A stretch of DNA of 64,000 nt from Ancylobacter defluvii. Its GTDB lineage: Bacteria > Pseudomonadota > Alphaproteobacteria > Rhizobiales > Xanthobacteraceae. The notes beneath the pieces were generated by a model. That model was not told the DNA's origin. It worked only from the letters and a program-made list of their open reading frames with translations, and did no database searches. This document shows positions 28,155 through 35,770 of the stretch, in pieces (within the stretch, counting starts at the first letter, position 1; every line of letters begins with the position of its first letter). A program made the position numbers and the translations under genes. The DNA lies in assembly GCF_018390605.1 (NCBI RefSeq), contig NZ_JAHBGD010000024.1, forward strand, positions 868,001 through 932,000. The letters are read 5' to 3'.

Positions 28155-28352
28155 GAGGCGGGACTCTGCCCCCGATTGAGGGCCACCTCAAGCGGCATTT
28201 CGCTTATCCGCCGGGTCGCGCGGCGGATCTCCGGGGGACGGCGCCGGTTTTTCCGCCCGGCGGAAATCTCACCCGCCCAGCGGGCAGTATTTGAAGAGAG
28301 AGGGCCTCTCCTCTATAGCATCGGGGGGAGAATGATGGAGAGACGGGGTTAG

Positions 28353-29372
28353 ATGTCCGAAGGCGCTGCGAAAGCGAATCCCGCCACCGCTGCCGCGGAT
28401 GCCTATTCCGGCCTCAGCGCCACCGGCCGGCGCTCGGCGCGCCTGCGGCTGCGCGCCGCCTGGATGTACTATGTCGAGGGCATGACGCAGAGCGCCATCG
28501 CCGAGGCGCTCGACATCGGCCGCGTCACCGTGGTGCGGCTGCTGGCCGATGCCCGCAGCCTCAACGAGGTCAAGATCTCGCTTTCGCGCGAGATCGCCGA
28601 GCTGCCGCGCCTGGAAATGGGGCTGCAGAAGACCTTCGGCCTCAAGGAGGCGATCGTCGCGCCGGTGTCCGGCCCGGAAGCCGACGCCACCCACGCCATC
28701 GGCGCCGCCACCGGCCAGTTCATCTCCGAGCTGATCGCCTCCGACATGACCATCGGTTTCGGCTGGGGCCGCACGCTGATGCGGGCGCTCGGCTTCATCG
28801 ACGAGAAGTCGGTGAGCAACCTGTCCGTGGTGTCGCTGCTCGGCGGCATCACCAAGGCCAAGCAGTACAACCCGTCCGAATTCGCCTGGCAGCTGTCGCG
28901 GCTGTTCCAGGCCGACTGCCACCTCATCGCCGCCCCGGCGATCGTCGACAGCGTCGAGACCAAGCGGGCGCTGATCGAGCGCTGCGGCCTCTCCAACGTC
29001 TATAACCGCGCCCGCGAGATGGACGCGGTGGTGCTGAGCGTCGGCGAGATGGAGGAGACCAGCACCTCGCTGCGATTCGGCTTCTTCTCGCCGGCGGACT
29101 GGGAATCGCTGGTGGCGGCCGGCGCGGTGGGCGACATCGCCTACAACTTCATCGACATCGAAGGCCGCCCGGTCGACCACCCGATCAATACGCGGGTGAT
29201 GTCGATCCCGCTGGAGACGCTGTGCGCGACGCCGCAGCGCATCCTCACCTCCGGCGGGCCGGGCAAGACCGAGGCGATCCTCGGCGCGCTGCGGCTGCTG
29301 CGTCCCACCGTGTTCATCACCGACGAGGCGACGGCGGCGCGCGTGCTGACCGCTGCGGGCGCGCAATTCTGA
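28353..29372 (+). CDS. SorC/DeoR-type sugar-binding transcriptional regulator
   Basis: A 339-residue SorC-family regulator. An N-terminal helix-turn-helix (about 30-65, AAWMYYVEGMTQSAIAEALD then GRVTVVRLLADAR) precedes the sugar-phosphate-binding domain (about 75-335) with GFGWGRTLMRAL and LTSGGPGKTEAILGAL. Members such as EryD are released from DNA by a phosphorylated sugar. It is followed 96 bp downstream by an oxidoreductase gene with a palindrome in between, so local control of that gene is likely. The sugar is unknown. Confidence 0.9.
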   Translation: MSEGAAKANPATAAADAYSGLSATGRRSARLRLRAAWMYYVEGMTQSAIAEALDIGRVTVVRLLADARSLNEVKISLSREIAELPRLEMGLQKTFGLKEAIVAPVSGPEADATHAIGAATGQFISELIASDMTIGFGWGRTLMRALGFIDEKSVSNLSVVSLLGGITKAKQYNPSEFAWQLSRLFQADCHLIAAPAIVDSVETKRALIERCGLSNVYNRAREMDAVVLSVGEMEETSTSLRFGFFSPADWESLVAAGAVGDIAYNFIDIEGRPVDHPINTRVMSIPLETLCATPQRILTSGGPGKTEAILGALRLLRPTVFITDEATAARVLTAAGAQF

Positions 29373-29390
29373 GCCCGAAAGTCACATCCG

Positions 29391-29410
29391 CATTTGACAC
29401 GGAACAAATG
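29391..29410. promoter_or_regulatory. Palindrome between SorC regulator and oxidoreductase
   Basis: CATTTG-N8-CAAATG, a perfect 6-bp inverted repeat, overlaps a TTGACA-like -35 element (about 29394) and lies 59 bp before the oxidoreductase start. It is the best candidate operator for the adjacent SorC protein. Confidence 0.65.
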
Positions 29411-29468
29411 TCGGGTAACCGAAGGGCGCTGATGTGCGGTTCACGGCCGCGCTGCCCGGGAGTTTGCC

Positions 29469-30803
29469 ATGTACGTCGATAACAGGATCGCGCGGTCGGG
29501 TCTCGCCGCCGAACTGGATAGGTGGACGCAGGCGCATGGCCCGGTCACGATCGGCCTCGCCGGCGCTGGGCAAATGGGCACCGACCTCGTGGTGCAGGTG
29601 GCGCTGATGCCGGGCGTGCGCATCGGCGCGATTTCGGAGATCGACGGCCAGGCCGCCATCGATGCCGCGCTGATGGCCGGCCATGCGCGCGGCGACCTCG
29701 TCTCCGCCTCGACCCCCGCCGCCGTCGACCGCGCCATCGAGGCCGGCCAGATCGCCATCACCGACGATTTCCGCGCCTTCTGCGCCGCCGGCCGCATCGA
29801 CGTGGTGATCGACGCCACCGGCAATCCGAATGTCGGCACCGAGGTGGCGCTGGACGCCATGCACCACGGCAAGCATGTGGTGATGCTGAATGTCGAGGCC
29901 GACATCACCATCGGCCGCTGGCTGAAGCAGGAGGCCCGCAAGGCCGGGGTGGTGCTCACCGGCGCCGCCGGCGACGAGCCGGCCGCCACCATCGAGCTGA
30001 TCGGCTTCGCCCAGTCTCTCGGCTTCGAGATCGTCGCCGCCGGCAAGGGCAAGAACAACCCGTTGAAGTTCGACGCGATTCCCGACGAATTCGAGGCCGA
30101 GGCGCGCGCGCGCAACATGAACCCGCGCATGCTGGTGGAGTTCGTCGACGGCTCCAAGACCATGGTGGAGATGACCGCGCTCGCCAACGCCACCGGCCTC
30201 GTCCCCGACGTGCCGGGCATGCACGGCCCGACCGCCACCCGCGAGGAACTGGCGCAGGTGCTGTGCACCCGGGAGGATGGCGGTCTGCTCTCGCGTTCCG
30301 GCGTGGTCGATTATTCCATCGGCAAGGGCGTGGCGCCCGGCGTGTTCTGCGTGGTGAAGCCACGGCATCCGCGAGTGATCGAGCGCATGGCGGATCTGAA
30401 AGTGGGAACGGGCCCGTGCTTCGCGCTGGTGCGCCCCTATCACCTCACCAGCCTCGAGGTGCCGCTGTCGGCGGTGCGCGCGGTGCTGCACGGCCGCCCG
30501 GACATGGAGGTGCTCGACCATCCGGTGGCCGAGTGCACGGCGGTGGCCAAGCGCGACCTCAAGCCGGGTCAGCTGCTCGGCAAGATCGGCGAGTATGATT
30601 ATCGCGGCTTCGCGATGGAGTGGCGAGCGGCGCGCGACGAATTCGCGCTTCCCCTCGGCCTCGCCGAGAACGCGCGGGTGCTGCGGCCGATCCGCGCCGG
30701 CGAACGGCTTTCCTACGAGAACTGCGCCCCCGACGAGGCGCTGGTGGTGACCCAGATGCGCCGCCGCCTCGACCAGTCCGACGCGCAATATCTGGCGGCG
30801 TGA
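29469..30803 (+). CDS. NAD(P)-dependent oxidoreductase, homoserine dehydrogenase-like with SAF domain
   Basis: A 444-residue protein. The N-terminal Rossmann domain has GLAGAGQMG (about 29-37) and DVVIDATGNPNVG; the central part resembles the homoserine-dehydrogenase catalytic domain (AAGKGKNNPLKFDAIPDEFE), and the C-terminus (about 345-440) is a SAF-type domain with AKRDLKPGQLLG. Such proteins occur in sugar-acid catabolic clusters; a role in oxidising or rearranging a branched or four-carbon sugar acid is inference. The SorC regulator immediately upstream supports a carbohydrate pathway. Confidence 0.8.
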   Translation: MYVDNRIARSGLAAELDRWTQAHGPVTIGLAGAGQMGTDLVVQVALMPGVRIGAISEIDGQAAIDAALMAGHARGDLVSASTPAAVDRAIEAGQIAITDDFRAFCAAGRIDVVIDATGNPNVGTEVALDAMHHGKHVVMLNVEADITIGRWLKQEARKAGVVLTGAAGDEPAATIELIGFAQSLGFEIVAAGKGKNNPLKFDAIPDEFEAEARARNMNPRMLVEFVDGSKTMVEMTALANATGLVPDVPGMHGPTATREELAQVLCTREDGGLLSRSGVVDYSIGKGVAPGVFCVVKPRHPRVIERMADLKVGTGPCFALVRPYHLTSLEVPLSAVRAVLHGRPDMEVLDHPVAECTAVAKRDLKPGQLLGKIGEYDYRGFAMEWRAARDEFALPLGLAENARVLRPIRAGERLSYENCAPDEALVVTQMRRRLDQSDAQYLAA

Positions 30804-31117
30804 GGGGAGCGGGGGCTGTTCTCGCCTCCCGGCCTTGTCATGAGAAGCATCCTCGCCCCGAGGCGCGAGCCTCGAATAATCACGGCCGTGCCTCGATGGA
30901 TCTTCGGATCCGGGCGCTGCGGGGACCTTCCGTTGAGGTCGGCCTTTCCGAGATTATCGGTCTGACCGGTATTTCAGAGCATTCGGTCAAGAGTATGCGA
31001 TCAGGGGAGAGCTGATCGATATCGAACTTCGTGCTGTCAACTCCATCTTGGCAATGGCGGAAGACAGATTTATCAATCGAATTTGAAATTCTGGTGCGAA
31101 TCAAAGGATTCGGGCGG
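30804..31117. other. Intergenic left edge of a low-GC insert
   Basis: The first 200 bp are GC-rich like the surroundings; composition becomes clearly more AT-rich from about 31016. A 39-codon frame at 30896-31015 (MDLRIRALRGPSVEV...) lacks a ribosome site and family, so it is not called. No tRNA or attachment repeat is visible. Confidence 0.45.
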
Positions 31118-31822
31118 ATGATGAAAAGAGCCCGTAAACCGATCAAGTCTTTTAACGACAGATTTCTTGAGCGTTTGGAGAAGCTTTGCCAAGGCGAGGA
31201 TATTGCCATCAGCAATGCCGAGATGCGTAGCTCATTGGGCTGGGCAGATGATCGCTACGACAAAGTAAAGGCGTCGTTGCTGGCCCAGAAGCTGATTAAG
31301 CCGGCTCCAGGCCAGGGCGGCAAGGTCCGCTTCGTCGATTTTCCGACTCGCATTGCACCCAGGAAATCCTTGAAGGTTTTCCTCTCCTATAGTCACAGTG
31401 ATGAGGAATTGAAGCAGGAATTGGTCAAGCACCTTTACCCACTCACCCATATGGGGTTGGTCGAAAGCTGGGACGGCCGCCAGATTAAACCTGGAGAGGA
31501 ATGGGGCAATGTAATCTCGAAGAACCTGGATGTCGCCGACATCATTATCCTCGTGATCAGCGTCGATTTCATCAATTCACGCTACTGCTACGACATCGAG
31601 TTGAAGCGGGCGATGGAGCGCCACGACGCGAGCGAGGCTAGGGTCATTCCCGTGATAGCTCGTCAATGTTTGTGGCACCACGCTCCTTTTGGAAAGCTTC
31701 AGGCGCTGCCTAAGGACGCCAAGGCCATCGCCACCTGGCCAGATCGTGATGCCGCTCTGTCGACGGTCGCGGAGAGCATCTACAAGATGGCTGAACAGCT
31801 TCTCGAAGTTGAGAGAGTCTGA
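31118..31822 (+). CDS. TIR-domain protein with N-terminal winged-helix-like domain
   Basis: A 234-residue protein. Residues 10-75 look like a small helical/winged-helix domain (AISNAEMRSSLGWADDRYDK, ending GGKVRFVD). The TIR domain (about 85-234) has KVFLSYSHSDEELK, the WDGRQIKPGEEW loop, and INSRYCYDIELKRAME, where Glu161 is at the catalytic position of NAD+-cleaving TIRs. Bacterial TIR proteins are often anti-phage effectors that deplete NAD+ or make cyclic ADP-ribose signals. It stands alone in AT-rich DNA between housekeeping genes, which suggests transfer. A start at 31031 is in frame, but the extra 29 residues are unlike the family. Confidence 0.85.
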   Translation: MMKRARKPIKSFNDRFLERLEKLCQGEDIAISNAEMRSSLGWADDRYDKVKASLLAQKLIKPAPGQGGKVRFVDFPTRIAPRKSLKVFLSYSHSDEELKQELVKHLYPLTHMGLVESWDGRQIKPGEEWGNVISKNLDVADIIILVISVDFINSRYCYDIELKRAMERHDASEARVIPVIARQCLWHHAPFGKLQALPKDAKAIATWPDRDAALSTVAESIYKMAEQLLEVERV

Positions 31823-32011
31823 AGGCGAAGGCGGGCTTCAGCCTTCCTGAGAGCGGCTATCGGTCGCGAGAGGATGTGTAGGCTGGGGGACCGCCAGGAG
31901 AGCAGGCCTTCCGGCCGCGCTCCTGGAAGGTCGATGCCGCTCCGGCCAGTTGCAGATCGGTGATCGCGTGGGACATATGGAGGGACAATCTCACTCTCTC
32001 CTTGAAGCCGA

Positions 32012-32031
32012 AAGCCGGAAATCTCCGGCTT
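32012..32031. terminator. Hairpin between convergent TIR gene and gnd
   Basis: AAGCCGGA-AATC-TCCGGCTT, a perfect 8-bp stem, lies between the convergent genes. A second near-perfect hairpin (GAACCCGGC / GCCGGTTC) follows at about 32048-32067. Together they probably end both transcripts. Confidence 0.55.
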
Positions 32032-32096
32032 CGACATCATCGCGCGCGAACCCGGCATCAGCCGGTTCGGGTGAGGAGAGAAACCGGCCCCGCCCC

Positions 32097-33530
32097 TCAC
32101 GCCTTCACTTCGGACCCGTCCTGCGCCCAGCGGGTGTGGTACTTGCCGGGCTTGTCGAGCCGGCCATAGGTGTGGGCGCCGAAATAGTCGCGCAGCCCCT
32201 GCAGCAGGTTGGCCGGCCCGCGGGCGCGGCGCAGCCCGTCATAATAGGCCAGCGCCGAGGAGAAGGCCGGGGTCGGCACGCCGGCGGCGATCGCCTCGCC
32301 CACCACCTTGCGCCATTTCGGCTCGGCGGCCAGCACCGCCTCGCGGAAATACGGCTCGAACAGCAGGCTCGATACCGGAGCGCCGTCGCCATAGGCTTCG
32401 CGGATACGGTTGAGGAAGCGGGCACGGATGATACAGCCGCCGCGCCAGATGGTGGCGAGATCGCCGAGCTTGAGGTTCCAGCCATATTCGTCGGAGGCGA
32501 CCTGCAACTGCTGGAAGCCCTGGGCATAGGCGACGATCTTCGAGGCATACAGCCCGGCGCGGATCGCCTCGATGGCCTCATCGCTGGCCAGCGTTGCCGG
32601 CGGCTTGGCATGGACCAGCAGCCCTTCCGCCTCGATGCGCTGGCCGCGCCGGCTCGACAGCACGCGGGCGAACACCGCCTCGGTGATGGCGGTCAGCGGC
32701 ACGCCGAGATCCAGCGCCGACTTCGAGGTCCACAGGCCGGTGCCCTTCTGCTCGGCCTCGTCGGTGATGACGTCGACCAGCGGCTTGCCGGTCGAGGCAT
32801 CGGTCTTCTTCAGCACCTCGGCGGTGATCTCGATCAGGTAAGAATCGAGTTCGCCCTTGTTCCACTCGGCGAAGATCTCGCCAATGGCGGGGGCGTCCAG
32901 ACCATGCAGCGTCTTCAGCAGGTCATAGGCCTCGGCGATCAGCTGCATGTCGGCATATTCGATGCCGTTATGCACCATCTTCACATAGTGGCCGGCGCCA
33001 TCGGGGCCGATATGGGTGCAGCACGGCTCGCCGTCGACCTGCGCCGCCATGCGGGTGAACATCGGCGCCACCCGCTCATAGGCCTCAACCTCGCCGCCTG
33101 GCATCATGGAGGGGCCGATCAGCGCCCCCTCCTCGCCGCCGGACACGCCCATGCCGACGAAGCGGAAGCCCTTGCCCTTCAGGTAGGCGTTGCGCCGCGC
33201 GGTGTCGGTGAACAGCGAATTGCCGCCGTCGATGATGATGTCGCCCTGGTCGAGATGCGGCAGCAGCTCCTCGATCACCGCATCGACCGGCGCGCCGGCC
33301 TTCACCATGATCAGGATCGGCCGCGGCGTGGCGATGGCAGCGACGAAGTCGGCGATGCCATGAGCCGGCACGAAGGCGCCCTCATGGCCATGTTCGGCGA
33401 TGAGTTCGTCGGTCCGCTCGTGATTGCGGTTGGCCACCGCCACGGTGAAGCCTTTGCCGGCGGCGTTGCGGGCGAGATTCGCGCCCATGGTGGCGAGGCC
33501 ATAGACGCCGATATCCGCGAGCTTGGTCAT
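32097..33530 (-). CDS. gnd: 6-phosphogluconate dehydrogenase, decarboxylating
   Basis: A 477-residue enzyme of the long, homodimeric type. Landmarks are the NADP-binding start IGVYGLATMGANLARNAAG, the substrate loop IDGGNSLFTDTARR, GVSGGEEGALIGPSMMPGG, and the catalytic Lys/His region GHYVKMVHNGIEYADMQLI. It converts 6-phosphogluconate to ribulose 5-phosphate with NADPH and CO2 release in the pentose phosphate pathway. The frame is open upstream to 33740, but the Met at 33530 gives the standard N-terminus. A small DUF gene precedes it by 34 bp and may be co-transcribed. Confidence 0.96.
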   Translation of the reverse strand: MTKLADIGVYGLATMGANLARNAAGKGFTVAVANRNHERTDELIAEHGHEGAFVPAHGIADFVAAIATPRPILIMVKAGAPVDAVIEELLPHLDQGDIIIDGGNSLFTDTARRNAYLKGKGFRFVGMGVSGGEEGALIGPSMMPGGEVEAYERVAPMFTRMAAQVDGEPCCTHIGPDGAGHYVKMVHNGIEYADMQLIAEAYDLLKTLHGLDAPAIGEIFAEWNKGELDSYLIEITAEVLKKTDASTGKPLVDVITDEAEQKGTGLWTSKSALDLGVPLTAITEAVFARVLSSRRGQRIEAEGLLVHAKPPATLASDEAIEAIRAGLYASKIVAYAQGFQQLQVASDEYGWNLKLGDLATIWRGGCIIRARFLNRIREAYGDGAPVSSLLFEPYFREAVLAAEPKWRKVVGEAIAAGVPTPAFSSALAYYDGLRRARGPANLLQGLRDYFGAHTYGRLDKPGKYHTRWAQDGSEVKA

Positions 33531-33564
33531 GAAGCTACCGTTCTGCTGACTGGGAAAGAAGGGA

Positions 33565-33852
33565 TCAGGCGCGGCCGACGATGGCGAAATGCGCGTCGGC
33601 CAGACGCGCCTCCGCTTCGGCCAGCGCATTGGCGAGCTCGCGCACCTGCTCGGGGCGCAGCACGATCTGCAAGGCGGGGATCGGCTCGCCCGGCTTGGGC
33701 GGTGCGCCGATCTCGAGGCGCAGCCCCACCGCCTCGCCATTCATCAGCGCGGTGGTGAAGGCCTGCAGCGGCCACATCTTCAGCCGCCCCTGGTCGTCCT
33801 TGTCCCAGCTGGCGAAGGCGGCGATGGGGGAAAGCGCGGGGGCGTCGCTCAT
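33565..33852 (-). CDS. Hypothetical protein upstream of gnd
   Basis: A 95-residue acidic soluble protein with no membrane segment. It starts MSDAPALSPIAAFASWDKDD and ends in a helical Ala/Glu-rich segment (VRELANALAEAEARLADAHF). AAGGAG precedes the ATG at 33852, so the start is well supported even though the frame is open to 33915. It has no recognised family. Co-transcription with gnd (34-bp gap) is likely from position. Confidence 0.72.
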   Translation of the reverse strand: MSDAPALSPIAAFASWDKDDQGRLKMWPLQAFTTALMNGEAVGLRLEIGAPPKPGEPIPALQIVLRPEQVRELANALAEAEARLADAHFAIVGRA

Positions 33853-34145
33853 GTGAGATCTCCTTGGGGGCTTTCGGGGCGCGGCTGACGCAGGGGATCG
33901 GCCGGCCGGGGCCATGTTGCCAGACGACTAGCATCAAACACGCCGCTTGTGACCCGCGCACGTCGCAGGGCTTTGCTGCGCCGACGCAGGGCAGGCCGTT
34001 GCGCGATCACACGCTCGTGCGGGGCGGCGGTTCCGGGCGGATGAAAATTCATATCGCCAAGGATCATATCGCGTGCGATACATACCGCCAACACCGGATC
34101 GGAGCGGCCCTGCCGGCCCGATCGCCCCCATGAGGAGCACGCATC

Positions 34146-34265
34146 ATGCTGAACGCCACGATCATCTCCATCTTCGCCGCCTTCATCGCGCTGGCGACCT
34201 TCTCGGCCGGCCACATCGCCCGCGACGACAAGCCGGCCCGCCGGCCGGTGCGCTGCGACGCCTGA
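34146..34265 (+). CDS. Small single-span membrane protein, 39 residues
   Basis: ATG with GAGGAG upstream begins MLNATIISIFAAFIALATFS, one hydrophobic helix (about 5-22), followed by a polar basic tail AGHIARDDKPARRPVRCDA with a lone Cys. A strong intrinsic terminator 50 bp downstream supports a dedicated transcript. No family is recognised; function unknown. Confidence 0.65.
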   Translation: MLNATIISIFAAFIALATFSAGHIARDDKPARRPVRCDA

Positions 34266-34313
34266 TACCGGCTGAACTTCCCGCCGGGGGTCGCCCCCTC
34301 CCCGGCTGGCAGC

Positions 34314-34358
34314 GGGCGGGCGCGGATCGTTCCTCCATCCGCGCCCGCCCTTCCTTTT
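34314..34358 (+). terminator. Strong intrinsic terminator after the 39-residue gene
   Basis: A perfect 14-bp stem GGGCGGGCGCGGAT / ATCCGCGCCCGCCC with a 9-nt loop is followed by TTCCTTTT on the plus strand. Confidence 0.9.
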
Positions 34359-34463
34359 GGGCCGGCCGCCGGCCGGTGCGATGGTAAGTGGAGGATGGCG
34401 TTAACCAATTGCCGGCAAGGTTCGGGAAACGCGAAAGCGTGATTCGCCCAGCCGAGTGCCGTG

Positions 34464-34673
34464 ATGAGTAATGTGATTCCCTTCCCCGTCCGGGTACCGC
34501 ACGCCGATCCCGAGCCGGAGATCGATCTGATGACCGCCGTCGACGTCGCGATCCGCGACCTGCGCGACCTTGCCCAGCGGCTGCGCGGCGACTCGGTCGG
34601 CCAGGAACAGGCCGAGGAGTGCCTGGAAATGCTGGCACGGGCGCTGGCGAATGCGCAGGCGGTCGCCGGCTGA
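34464..34673 (+). CDS. Small hypothetical protein, 69 residues
   Basis: A short acidic cytosolic protein. MSNVIPFPVRVPHADPEPEI leads into a helical segment (DVAIRDLRDLAQRLRGDSVG, ending AEECLEMLARALANAQAVAG). A Met-Ser-Asn-Val-Ile-Pro-Phe start is common in small alphaproteobacterial proteins of unknown function. A GTG just before the ATG is also in frame. It is convergent with exoD. Confidence 0.62.
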   Translation: MSNVIPFPVRVPHADPEPEIDLMTAVDVAIRDLRDLAQRLRGDSVGQEQAEECLEMLARALANAQAVAG

Positions 34674-34741
34674 GCGGCCATTGGGCTGAACGGCCATGGG
34701 ACTGGGCGGCGGTGGCGCGCAGGTCGCGCGCCAGCCATCCC

Positions 34742-35404
34742 TCAGCCGAGGAAGCTCTTCAAGAGATAGAGCCCGGCGGTCACGAAGCCCCAGACCACGC
34801 CGGAGACCACGCCGAGCGAGGCGAACGCCACGGTCATGCCGGCGAGCACCCAGATGCCGTCGCGCTCCAATATGCCGAGCGCGAGGATGCAGATCGCCAG
34901 CGCCGGCAGCATGTTGCCGAGCGGGATCGGCAGCACCAGAACCACCGCCAGCACCAGGCACATGATGCCGACGACATATTCCGCCGGCGGATGCGCCAGC
35001 GCGCCGAAGCGCGGCCGCAGCAGGTTCTCCGCCTTGGCGAGCCACGGCACCGCCTTGCCGACGAAGGCGGCGAAGTCGCGCCGGGCAATCGAGCGGCGGG
35101 AGATCAGCGGCGGCAACCAGGGATTGCGGCCGAGCGCCAGCTGGGCGGTGAGGAAGATCAGCGGCGCGCCGAGAATGGTGGAGGTGCCCGGCGGGGTCGG
35201 CAGCACGTTGGGCAGCGCGAACACCAGCATCAGCGGCCCGAAGGCGCGCTCCTGCATCGCCGCCAGCAGGTCGCCGATGGCGATGCGCTCGCGCGTCTCG
35301 TCGGACGCGATGCCGGTGAGGACATCGGAGAGACGCGTGGCCTCGTTGTCGAGATCGGCCGTGCCGTCGGCGGTGGCGCCACCCGTCGATTTATCGCCCT
35401 GCAC
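34742..35404 (-). CDS. exoD: ExoD family membrane protein (exopolysaccharide synthesis)
   Basis: A 220-residue protein with an acidic N-terminal region (1-65) and four membrane helices (about 70-215). The motif FGPLMLVFALPNVLPTPPGTST is diagnostic of the ExoD family, first described as affecting exopolysaccharide and alkaline tolerance in Sinorhizobium. The proposed start is GTG at 35404, with GAGGAGCGG upstream. It overlaps the end of a small upstream membrane-protein gene by 14 bp, and that gene overlaps another, so the three look translationally coupled. The frame is open further to 35485. Confidence 0.82.
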   Translation of the reverse strand: MQGDKSTGGATADGTADLDNEATRLSDVLTGIASDETRERIAIGDLLAAMQERAFGPLMLVFALPNVLPTPPGTSTILGAPLIFLTAQLALGRNPWLPPLISRRSIARRDFAAFVGKAVPWLAKAENLLRPRFGALAHPPAEYVVGIMCLVLAVVLVLPIPLGNMLPALAICILALGILERDGIWVLAGMTVAFASLGVVSGVVWGFVTAGLYLLKSFLG

Positions 35405-35510
35405 GACCTGAACCGCTCCTCTCGCCCATATCCGCCGGCAGCAGGTGCGGCCAGCGCTCCCACAGATAGGCAGCGAATGTGACAATGACCAGAAGCTGAG
35501 TCAGGATCAT
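35391..35510 (-). CDS. Micro membrane protein 2, overlaps exoD
   Basis: A 39-residue frame: MILTQLLVIVTFAAYLWERW is one hydrophobic helix with a Trp/Arg boundary, followed by PHLLPADMGERSGSGRAGR. Its ATG overlaps the stop of the upstream micro gene (ATGA), and its last 14 bases overlap the GTG proposed for exoD. The chained overlaps in three successive frames argue for real coupled translation. No family is recognised. Confidence 0.5.
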   Translation of the reverse strand: MILTQLLVIVTFAAYLWERWPHLLPADMGERSGSGRAGR

Positions 35511-35599
35511 GTCCAGCTGAACAGGAACGCCCCGACCGCCAGCAGCAGAATCAGGATCGCGGCAATCCAGTGCCGGGTGGTGAAGTCATGCATCATCAT
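35507..35599 (-). CDS. Micro membrane protein 1, first of the exoD cascade
   Basis: A 30-residue frame. Three successive Met codons follow a GGGGGAA ribosome site, then HDFTTRHWIAAILILLLAVG and a short AFLFSWT end: a single membrane helix. The stop TGA overlaps the next ATG. Function unknown. Confidence 0.5.
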   Translation of the reverse strand: MMMHDFTTRHWIAAILILLLAVGAFLFSWT

Positions 35600-35770
35600 C
35601 GCGGTTCCCCCTTTTTGCCGATCACCCGATTATGATACCTCGATTATCGATGAAATATCGAAGATGTTTCGAAATGATCGCCATTTCCGCCCGGCTATGT
35701 TCGTACGGACAACAAACGTGGTAAATGCTCGCCTCGGCGTTGCGCAACCTGACATGATGCCGCCGGCCTC

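Noticed and set aside
30896..31015. 39-codon frame at the edge of the AT-rich insert
   Set aside because: No ribosome site, no recognisable family, and open frames overlap on the opposite strand.
34742..35485. ATG at 35485 as start of exoD
   Set aside because: The first 27 residues are unlike the family, while the GTG at 35404 has a GAGGAG site and overlaps the upstream micro gene in a coupled way.
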